The notes under the pieces are model-generated. The model ran no database searches and was not told where the DNA came from. It worked only from the letters and a program-made list of their open reading frames with translations. A DNA stretch of 64,000 nucleotides. It comes from Bugula neritina. Its lineage: Eukaryota > Bryozoa > Gymnolaemata > Cheilostomatida > Bugulidae. A program made the translations under genes and the position numbers. Location of the stretch: assembly GCA_964035545.1 (NCBI GenBank), contig OZ037770.1, positions 13,656,642-13,720,641 on the forward strand, read 5' to 3'. Shown here one piece after another: positions 47,901 through 60,000 of this stretch (positions are counted from its first letter, which is position 1; every line of letters starts with the position of its first letter).

Positions 47901-50900
47901 CCTCCACTCTGTCGTACTCCTACAATGCCACACCGAGACATTACCACGGCAACAGGATAGCAAAGTGTAAACAGCTACGGTTGCTAAACCCTATTCCTAT
48001 TACTCAATCAAACTGTAAGCTCATACAAACCTTGCACGTAAAAGAAAATGAAAAAATAAAATTTCTAAAGGGTTTTAGACGTAGTTCCAGAAAATTTCCA
48101 AAAACAGCTCAAAGAGAGCCAACAGTCTATAAGGGAGATAAGTAGCCACACGATGTTTTACTAGCAGATAGGGAGGGAAGGTGAGGAGTGAATCAGTTAG
48201 TTTGGTTAGAGTAACTAGCTTGTGGTGAAAGTAAGACAGCAGAGTTGTGTTATCATGTCTGTATTATAGTTTATAGTAATCAAAGGTAGCACTGAATACA
48301 GTGTATAACGACAGTGTCATAGTATCACTCACAGGAGTTGTGACTTCATAACTTTTTGAGAATTTCACTAGCAATTCTACTCTGGCATTTGCATCAAAAA
48401 TAAAAAAGTATTTGCATGGAAAAGATAGTTGTAGCTCAAAAGTGACAATCATACAACTGGTTGAGAAAACATCAAATCACATGTTTCCTGTTGAAACGAA
48501 CTACATGACTAGAAGTTAGTAAAATCATTAGAAGTGCCAGATGTTAGTCAGTGATTTCTACTCTACTTCTATTTCCTTTTACTAGCATATCTTTTCTCAA
48601 ACAGATCTGCCTTTTTCAAGTAAATATCAAAACAGAGGCGAGGATATGGAGATAGAGAGAGTTGGTTGGATACAGAGAGAAGAGAATTAGGAGGGTACAG
48701 AGAGAAGAGGGTTAGGAGGGTATAGAGAGAAGAGAATTAGGCGGGTACAGAGAGAAGAGAATTAGGAGGGTACAGAGAGAAGAGAATTAGGAGGGTATAG
48801 AGAGAAGAGAATTAGGAGGGTATAGAGAGAAGAGAATTAGGCGGGTATAGAGAGAAGAGAGTTAGGAGGGTATAGAGAGAAGAGAATTAGGAGGGTATAG
48901 AGAGAAGATTTGAAAGAGAGTAGATTACTAGAGAAACACACACTGGTTTAAATTAGTCTGTTGAATTCCCTACCTTCTGTAGAGGTGGTGGAATCTGCAA
49001 AGAGTGGATTAGAATGTAACGATTATTTAAAGGAAGATGGCTGCAAGCAGTCAATTAAATTATGACAGAAACCTCTAAAAATGTTAGGGTTATAAACATC
49101 TCTAAAAATATTTGCACTTCCTTTATACAAGTTATGAAACCAAAACAACTACCAAATTTAAAACACTGAGCTCCACATCAAAGATCTAACTAATAACTTG
49201 AAAATAAACTTGTGCATTTTCAAACAAGAAACTGTCTAACTAAATTTGTAACAATGCGTTAGAACTCTGGAAATATACGAGCAATAATAAGTAGTGCATA
49301 GCAACTTTTATCAACAATTAAAAATAGAAAAACATCTCCCAACATGTTTCTCATCAGGAACTGACAACTCCCGTCAAACAAAGATAAACAGAAACAGTTC
49401 ATGTAGTCAGGATAAAGTAGCTTTAGAACTGTGTCGTCAGCAGAAGGAATTATGAGTCTTGGCAGCAGTAGATTGAGTCATCAGCACGTAAAGTACAGAG
49501 ATAAGACTGAGAAAAGTTCTTGCTTTATGAACAGTAAAATGCCAACAAGTAAGGCTGCTACCAAGCATAATCTGCGGCGGATGACAACGTGACATGACAG
49601 TATCAGCCTTACCAGTTCCTCAATGAGGTCAGTGAGCTGAGGGACGACAAACTCGGACAGCGTGTTGGCTCTGATTCTCAGGAAGTGATCACTGAGCACG
49701 AGCTGTCTCTTGTTGCAGACGATTTCTAGAATGTTCCTTACAGACATTCCTTCATCTGTCTCCACGACAATAGACTACAGGAAGACATGAGAGATGTGAC
49801 AATTACTTTAACACTCAGTCACAGCATCTTGAAAACACAGCCTGTGCTAAAAAATTATGAAAAGATTTACTTTGGAATTACATTTATTTCTCGTTCAGAT
49901 GTTGAGTTGAGATGAAAGAGCACAGGTGAATAGCCAATCAAATAACGTGTCTTGAATATTCAAATACAAACTTAGTTTTACTAACAGCAAGAGTTGTATG
50001 TTATATTATGAAGAAAGAACAGTAAAAAGTTAGCTACTAGCTGATTTCTTTGTATATAAATCCGCACTTTAATGACAGCAGACATTCAGCAGGTAACTAG
50101 CAATGACCCAGCAACCAACAACAGAAATTACCTGCTCATTGGGTAAATAAATTCTCAGCAGATTCTCTCCGAACTTTGACCCCATAGAGCTGATCATTTC
50201 ATTTCCTGGCGAGGAGGAACATTCGGAATCGTCGTTCACCGGACACTCTTCACCCTCGTCACTTCCTGTACCCGGAGGAACAAATGTATCAGCTGTCACT
50301 TTCAGTCGACTTTGAGAAGTTTGTCGCAGAGTTGAAAGAATGCCACTTTTCTTCTGTCTCTGTCCGATGTAGGTGTGATATGCGTTGGGAGTCCGTATGC
50401 ATATGAGAGAGTGTAACGAGGTGACGTTAAGAATACCGAGTTTACGCAATTTCCTCTTAGTGGCGTTGGACATACTCGAGAGGACGTACTTGGGGTTAGG
50501 TAGCTCGGTGCCCTGTTAGTTAGTGTGAAACAACAGCAACCATAAATAGCTTATTGAATTTAGAATTGATTGAATAACGAGCATTAAACTTATTAATAAC
50601 TTGTGAAGGAAATAAAAGCCTTAGTGCCATGTACTCTAAATAATGTATATTATAGTGTTATATCTTATACTTATGACACAATGTATAAGGTTTCTAACCT
50701 GCAGTGAGGATAGGTAGCATTTAAATCTATACTGATCCATAAACAGGCGTTCTAAGTTTTCCTCCCAGGTATTTATCTGATTGGTTATTGCACTCCGAGA
50801 TTTCACCTCTTTCACGACAGTCAGCTGTAACTCAGCCATTTTCTTCATTTTAGAATCCTAAACATATGATACAATTTACTCAATCTAATGATAATGACTT

Positions 50901-50977
50901 GGGCAACAATAGCAACGACCACCACAACTACTATCACCAGCATTATTTTGTCAACTATTGCCACTGCTACTACTACT

Positions 50978-51009
<32 letters not shown>

Positions 51010-54000
51010 CACTACTACTGCTACTACTACTACTACACAGTATAGACTCACAGAGTCAATATTCTCCTGCAGTTTCTCAATCTCTTGCTGTAACACCTTC
51101 ACGGGGTTAGCCTTGCTGTTCTGTTTAGCCAGCTGAGAGGCACACGTAGAGTGGATGGAGCTGATCCAGTTGTCGTGTTCAATCTGAGTCGGCGCCTGCA
51201 ATGGTTACTATGGTTACTATGGTTGCCATACATTACGACTCATTTTAAACAGGTGGCATAGTATTGCTATTTCATTCCGTGTTTAGTAAGAAAATGATTT
51301 CTTTTTAAAAAATTCAACATACAGCACTTTTCATTATTGAAACAAATTAAAAATCAGTCAATCTGCCAGCATAGAGTTGTCTGCACTGTAAAAATAAAGC
51401 CATTGACATAGAAGAATTACTACAGTGGTGTTATATACTAGTACAGCAGTACAGTACTCTCCATGCTATCAGGTCTGAAGTGCACACAACTCATCATAAA
51501 GAGAATTGAGTATTACATAACCAAGACATTAAATCTACCTGTTTGACAAACCAAAACACACATAAGACAGTTTAGGCAGCATACCTGAAACAGGTAGGCA
51601 TCACCATAGGCTGAGCTGATAGAGAATATATTATCACGTCTAGGGTGTTCTGGTACACTCTGTGCTATACTCCCATCTATGTAGATGATGTGTCGAGGCA
51701 TGGCTTCTTCTGTTAGTGACGCCTAGCAACAAGTAAGCAAACGTAACGTGAGACATTGCGCTATCTCGTAATGCTAAACAATGCTATAGATTATGATTGT
51801 TAAAAAGAACAGAAGGTGATGTGAGTTGACTTCCCTTGAACTAACACTATGAATGACTATAATATAAAATATAAAAGCTTTCCATAGGCTTGCAGGCCAG
51901 ATTTCCTTAAGAGAACATTATTATATAATATATTATATATACGCATACACTCATCAGTGAGTGTACGAAGATACCCTGTTTGCCCCCATTTTCATAACGC
52001 AGACAAAACTGCACATTCCTTTATCATCACACACCCAATACACAGTGCTGTATCATTACACACAATACAATCTACCTGATCATTGCAGTTGTAAAACATT
52101 AGAGTCGTCCCCCTTAGCGTCACCCAGTAACGTTTCCAGTGACGTTTATTCGCCAGAGTGAGTTTACTCTTGGAGTGCATCATCCAGTTCTTTACGGTCA
52201 GCCAACTGTTTCAAAACACCAGGAAAGTCAATAAAAAGAGAGAATCAGTACAGACAAGGCTTTAGTAGAGGATCTGACTCCCAAATGTTAGGAAGTTTAA
52301 CGAGAACCCATTCACAGCCCTGCTCAAACAAGTTCTAATAACTAAGCTAAGGTGATGATTTTATGTCACAGAAAATTATTTACCCAGTGAGGTCATGAGT
52401 TCGAACCCCAGACAAAGGCCATTGATGATGTTAGGAAGAACATCCAGCTATAATTGCTTTTGTGCCACATATGAATAACTTCTTAGCCCGATTTTAAAAA
52501 CCCTTTCTATCAGGGGGTTTCTCACAAGGATAACGACTATAAACCAGCGTGAGTGAGAGTTATCTACCCAGTAAGGGTGCAATGAGCTCTTATGTTAGAT
52601 GCTGAGACAATGCAGAGCAGAAGCCATAAAAAGTTCAAACTACAGGGAAAAGTAAATTCGGCTTTCCACTTGTATATAAACAAAATTTTATAAATTCTTT
52701 GAACAGATCTTACCCGGCTTTCCGAGTGGTCCCAGACTGCCGAGTTAGGGACGTAAAGGAAGTTGGCAGAGCAGGCTGAGTAGTGAAGCTATGACAGCTG
52801 GAGTTATCTCCTTCCTCTTCATTATCATCACCTGATTGGTCAGAGTAGAAGGTGAAAGGCTTGACCTGAGTTACATCGCTGGTCTTAGTCAGTTGACTGG
52901 ACGACGAGGAGCTGTATATACTCTCTGAACCTGGAGGTGAGGAAACATGTCGTACTTTACGTTACTGGCTGACAGAAGGCTGCTACTAAAATAAAACTGG
53001 AGTGACTGATAAGGTATAGTAACTGCAGTGACTGCCTTGAAGACGTCAAAAAAGATTAGAAAGCTGTGAGAGAACTAGAGGTAACAAGTAAGCCACATGG
53101 TGTATCTGTCGGACAAATTTGGCACAGGATGTCTCTACAGTAAAGATGGCCTGTGTTCTTTCAAACATGTATTCTAGTTTTGTAGTTTTTGTGTGGCAAT
53201 TTGATTTTCAAAATTAGAGTTGTACCATTAAGAAGAATAGAAATATCACATACTAATACTTGTATCTGAAAACAAGGCGTGTCCTATAAACGAATTACAC
53301 AAGTAAAATTATGACTCAATGTTGAATTTGATACCTCCTTAGCAGTATAAACCAAACACCATCCTGGTTAAAGAAAGCAAATATCTTGTTTAAGTTATTC
53401 GAGAGTCTGATGTGCTAGAAGCAGGAAGTGATATCACAACGCAAACTAAACTAGTATTACATAGTCACATCTATCCACTAAGGTATAAGTTTTGCCGCTT
53501 CAGCAAATCTGTATCCCGGGTTCTACAAACTAACCCGTGATAACTGAACTGTGGGACTGTTCGGACATCCTGCTGGACTGGCGACTCATCTTAGACTTGG
53601 AGCTGCGGCCAGCGGCAGATATTTCGGAGGAGATGGTGCCACCAAACCCGCTGTCCTGGTACAGGGAGACGTCGTGATCCTCTTCTTTACTGTCTGTGCA
53701 CGATCCCTTACAATGAAACCAGAAGTCAATTTATAAGGTGATTGGCTAGAAGAAATTTCAAAAATTTACAAGTTGCAAATGTAATGATGCCTTTGAAAAT
53801 TAAAACTATTTCAAGATGTGATTATTTGAAGTTAAATTTTTAAAACCATCAACATGTATTTTCGATAAAATTTGAAGAATGTGAATTTTCTTTTAATTTT
53901 TCCCAATCATATTGCTAAGACTTCAACTTGTAAAACTTACAAGATCTCTAGACTTGCTCTGATATTCTAAAAATAGTTTATTGTTGAGTTCATGACTAGA

Positions 54001-57000
54001 GCTCAATGAGTTGTTGTCGTCTGTTGATTTACTTCTAAAGATGGCCGCTGACTGACTTCTGTGAAAGATTGACATTTCATACAATACAAAATTCTTAACT
54101 ACTTGCATACCAGACAGGATAGCAAAAAATATAGAATATTTGAAGCGAATAAAATAAATAACAAAAAATTTATTAGTACATGTATTTAATTGACAGCACT
54201 CGAGTTTAAACTTTAATGCACGATCTCTAACATTAGCTATGCTGAAAACAATGTCTAACATATTTGAAATCATGTCAAGAAACCGTCAGCACTCTCAAAG
54301 TAACTTCACCAGCCACCCACCTGGAACTGGAGCGACGAATGATACCCTCCGATTCACTACTCTGTAGAGGTGATGTAATACTGGGGTCACCTTGCTCAGC
54401 CTCTACACCAAAGGAGGCATTTGACGCAGTGGTTGAAGGCAAACTCTAGAAGAGATATCATTGCAGTGCAGATTACAGACAGAAATAAATTGAAAAAGCA
54501 ATGGCATTTTCAGTGAAACAATGTTTTCTATTGTGAATATGTTGATATGTAAGACTCTAACATAAAAAAATACGCAATAAAAACAAAAAAAATCATTAAA
54601 AAGAGAGTTTTTCCCTAATTATTTAACAAAAATTGAAATAAAATCAATGTTCAAGAACTTTTTTAATATTAAAAAATTGCTACTGAACTGCTTTAGCAAT
54701 GCTTAGAAACTGTAAAGAAAAGAATTAATAAACTTTTAAAAAGCCTAAACAGAACCACTTAAAATTGTGAGTAGTTTTGTTGCACTTCATTATAGGAAAG
54801 ATAACTCCTAACAGCAATGTTTATCACCTGCAGCATCTTATGCAGGGTTGAGCCAGTGTTGGATGTAGTTTCAACAGGAAGTTGATGTGATGAGTCATCC
54901 GGTGCTGTTGAAGGGGACAACTCCAAATCACAGGGTGTAGACGAATCACAAACTGCCGCATCTGCTCATAGAACAGAAATTAAGTTAAAAACTTGATGAA
55001 ATCGTGTAAAAATGGAGGAAAACAACTCCGAAATCTGAAACATCATACCAGGAGACAAAAGTTGATTGGTTTCATCAGCCAAGATGGTCGTGTCTTCCCC
55101 GAGGAGAGTGAGTTCAGCTTCACCATCCTCTTCCGATATGACCTCTACAAGGACAGCACTCCCAGTGGTTGATGTACTAATTCAGAGAAACTCTTCAACA
55201 ATAGCTTTAGTAATTTGAAGAACCAACACAACGTAATGCACTTTGAATACATAGCGTTATATCTTAAATGCTAAACAAACTGCAGCTCATTCTACTTGAC
55301 TAAAGCAAGTAACACTGAGAGTAAAGAAATCAGTGAAAGTTTATATGACCTGCTAAATTTTGTGAAGAATCAGGCCCTGTATAGTTGTTAGCTAATTATT
55401 GCTAGCAAAAGGTTTTAAAACAAAATAACCAAGAACTTTGGCAATTTAAAGAGAAAAACTGATATTTGCAGCAAAAACTGTTGGCTAATCAAGACAGTGC
55501 GATGCAGTAGTAAGTGAAAGTGTTACCTGCAGTAAAGGTGTGTGGATCTGTCTCAGCTGAGTGGGCGATGTTCTCACAACTAAACAAGATGGCGTTGAGA
55601 TGGGCGGCACTGAGGGTGGCCGGTTTGTCGTATTCATCAGCGTTTGATCCGGAGGTGGACTCTTCAAGTACTTCTTCCTGTAACACATAATATATAGTAA
55701 TATATCTGCATTATATGCAGTAATATACTTAAAATACTAAAAGGTAACCTGTATAACTCTCTCGTTCATAATAAGTATTCTGAAGCAGCAACTGGCAGCA
55801 TACCTGGTTGTTGACAGCTGTATCGGCAGCTTCTGATTGGCCGGCTGACTTTTCATTTACATCCTTCTGCACGACTTCAGTATCGCCGGTTGCTTTGCTG
55901 CTACAATAACAGACATTACTTGTACAAACACGCAGAGTTTTACTGAAAGTTGGGTGAATTCAACACATGCATCATGAGAGACAACTAGAAAATAGTAGAA
56001 ATTTCATTCCATCCATATCAAATACAAGCATTATTGTAGTTTTAAGAACAGAAGCACAGTTGTTTCTCTTTATTACATCTAAAATTACACATTTCAAAAA
56101 GAGAAAAAATTACTTTAACTGAAAACTTAAATAACATGTTCAAAGCAAATTCTTATTTCAACAAATATCCTTAGAGCACTTTCAAACCATTATTCTGCCA
56201 CAAGCTAGATAAAATTCACATAATTTATATACATGATGATAAAATACAATCAGCTGAATGTCATTGTTTGCAATAAGATAAGACTAAAGTATTCTGCATA
56301 TTACAAGGTGAGCTGTTGATGAGTTAATCCCACCTTCCCTCGGTAGGCAGGTCTGGGAGTCTGACTGCACACTGCTGTGACAGAGCTCCACTAGAATATT
56401 ATATGATACAGACAAAAGTGAAGACAACTTACCCATCAGTTGAGACACTTTGTTGGCTTTGCTCAGTGATAAGGTCAAGGTTAAGGGGCGGAGTCAGCAG
56501 AGAGTCTGTTGATTGGCTGACAGTCTTGTTGTCTGTCGGAATATGAGCAAAGAGAGACCTGCTGTCAACTCTAGCTGTTGGCTGCCGACTTCTGAAAACC
56601 ACGACACAAGAAACTGTGGTGAAATTCAGGAAATGTATGAATAGAAAATGTAATAACAAGACAGCATTAGTAAAATGTAATATTAGCTAATTGGAAATAT
56701 AACTAAATAGATAAAAAAAGGTATAAAGGGAAAAAATACAGGCAATAAGAAACTTATACGGGAAAGGGTAAAGCAAAAGGATGAGAAAATATGGACCAAT
56801 TAGAGAAGAGATAGGACATAGCCAATGAGAGAGGAGATAGGACATAGTCAATGAGAGTATTAGTCAACAGTAAGCTAAATCAGAGTCAAAAAGAACCATT
56901 AAAAATGTTCTAGAATATAGATCTACAGTGTGAGGTAATAATGAAAGAATAGTTGCAGGAATACATCTACAGTAGATCGAAAAAGTGAAAGTATAAAACA

Positions 57001-60000
57001 TGACATGAGAAAAGTAGCAATTGGTTAAAAAACACAACACAAATTGAGACGTCAAATAAGTAAATGGAGTGAATTAGTAAATAGGCAAAAACTGTGTTAC
57101 ATGAGAGAGGATACCGTGTTACATGAGAGAGGATACTGTGTTACATGAGAGAGGATACTGTGTTACATGAGAGAGGATACCGTGTTACATGAGAGAGGAT
57201 ACTGTGTTACATGAGAGAGGATACTGTATTACATGAGAGAGGATACTGTATTACATGAGAGAGGATACTGTATTACATGAGAGAGGATACTGTATTACAT
57301 GAGAGAGGATACTGTGTTACATGAGAGAGGATACTGTATTACATGAGAGAGGATACTGTATTACATGAGAGAGGATACTGTGTTACATAAGAGAGGATAC
57401 TGTATTACATGAGAGAGGATACTGTGTTACATAAGAGAGGATACTGTATTACATGAGAGAGGATACTGTATTGCATGAGAGAGGATACTGTGTTACATGA
57501 GAGAGGATACTGTATTACATGAGAGAGGATACTGTATTACATGAGAGAGGATACTGTGTTACATGAGAGAGGATACTGTGTTACATAAGAGAGGATACTG
57601 TATTACATGAGAGAGGATACTGTATTACATGAGAGAGGATACTGTGTTACATGAGAGAGGATACTGTATTACATGAGAGAGGATACTGTATTACATGAGA
57701 GAGGATACTGTGTTACATGAGAGAGGATACTGTGTTACATAAGAGAGGATACTGTATTACATGAGAGAGGATACTGTGTTACATGAGAGAGGATACTGTA
57801 TTACATGAGAGAGGATACTGTATTACATGAGAGAGGATACTGTATTACATGAGAGAGGATACTGTATTACATGAGAGAGGATACTGTATTACATGAGAGA
57901 GGATACTGTGTTACATGAGAGAGGATACTGTATTACATGAGAGAGGATACTGTATTACATGAGAGAGGATACTGTGTTACATAAGAGAGGATACTGTATT
58001 ACATGAGAGAGGATACTGTATTACATGAGAGAGGATACTGTGTTACATGAGAGAGGATACTGTATTACATGAGAGAGTATACTGTATTACAAGAGAGGAT
58101 AATATATTATTACAGTTCAAGCAGTTCCAAGACTGAATCATGTCAGCTAACAACTACTACAGAGAATAACAGGAAACACTAGTTACTATAGCAACCAGAG
58201 ACAGGAAGAGCTACAATATTAATAAACATAGTAGATAAACATGTATAGCAGGTGGTTAGACAGTGGGGAGGAAAGCAAAAAAGAGAGAGAAATTATTACC
58301 CTATCGACGATGGTTTGCGTTTGTTTTTACGCAACTCTCGCCGATCTAGCGACATTGTAGATATTATGCTATAACAGTAGAGATGTGATTATAGACACAT
58401 TGTAGATATTATAATATAACAATAGAACTGTAACTATAGACACACTGTAGATTCATAGTACTATGCAGTACTAGTACTGCATAGTACTAATACTATACAG
58501 TACTAGTACAATACAGTACTAGTACTATACAGTACTAATACTATACATATAGTATTAGTACTGTATAGTACTAATACTATATGTATAGTATTAGTACTGT
58601 GTAGTATTAGTACTGTGTACTATTAGTACTACTCACCTTGGAGCAGTTATCATTCCACTCATCTTACTAACATGAGAACCACCTCCGCCAGATTTCAACT
58701 TATCGGACCTCATTTCAGACGTTTCCCGTGTACTTCCTGTTTTCCATTTCTTTCCTGGAAGTCGCAACGTGCCGAATGAGGAACTCTTTGGTACCGAAGG
58801 CACAGAAAGTGTCTACAGTTCATAAAATGGTAACACATCAGTATAACTACTACAGTAAAACTCTACAAATGTGAAATAACACCAACCAATACACAACACA
58901 AGCACACAATACGTAGAAAACACTGAATAATACAAGCAGATACTGTGAAAATACTGAAAAGTACTTATGCTTTCACAAGAAGTCGATGTTCCTTGAAAGC
59001 CCATTAGAACTTTGCGAGAAAGCAATTACATTAAACTTTCTTCACGGAACTATTTTTTTTACAATTATATTCCTTGTTAAGATAGAATTAGCAATTGTCT
59101 TCCTTATAAGATGCGTGAAATGATTACGTTCACATTAATTGCATGTTTCCAATTAGGACTATTTCTAATAGACAAGAATGTTGAACATAGTAGCTGGTGG
59201 ACACATGAGGAACTAACATTAACTAAGAGATACATGACAAAATGGCTGACAGGAAGTCAAAAGTTCCATGAAAGTCTTTGACCTGACAAAAAAAGTGAAC
59301 AAGCTACGTAAGCTGTTAGAACACTTCGTGTCACACAAGTTATTATGTAATATATTATAAAGAGTAGAGCTTCCAGTGCAACAGTTATAAGCCATGAGTA
59401 GCACAATTCTAAGCAGTGGACATTAGTCATAACACTAAAGAGTAAGACAACTCCTACTGTACATATGCTACCAACACTTTACATACACTTCTATATATAT
59501 TATAAAAGCAATAAAAAGCTTTATGTGGTGGCAATGATGTAAACGTGGAAATAGAGAGAGAATAACTCCCAAACTGCGTATTTAGGAGTCCAAGAATTAA
59601 CAATGATACAAAGTGAAGTTTAGTCTAAAATGTCTCTAGAGCTGGAAATTAACAAGATAGAGAGTAAAAAGACACCACATTAGAGTTTTCTTACCACTCG
59701 ATTGGCCAGCCATGCTCTAGCCTATGTGAGTCATAGTTCAAACAGAATATATGATAATGGTACATGCAGAATGCCACAAATACGACACAATAACCAACTA
59801 GCAGAATATGAATCATGATAATATAGCTTATATAATAAAAAATATAACATCATGTACATATAACGTGTGTGTGGTGTGTGTGTGTGTGTGTGTGCGGTGT
59901 GTGTACTCTGTGTGTGTTGTGTGTGTGTGTGGTGTGTGTGCTGTGTGCACATAGTGTGTGCGGTGTATGTGTGCAGTGTGCGCGCGCGTGTGTGTGGCGT

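Noticed and set aside
47603-48145. 180-codon plus-strand frame
   Set aside because: It is the opposite strand of the PDZ-coding exon of TIAM and shows no known domain.
57091-58112. Possible satellite or centromeric repeat
   Set aside because: A single 1-kb block inside an intron with clear ends. It fits a minisatellite.
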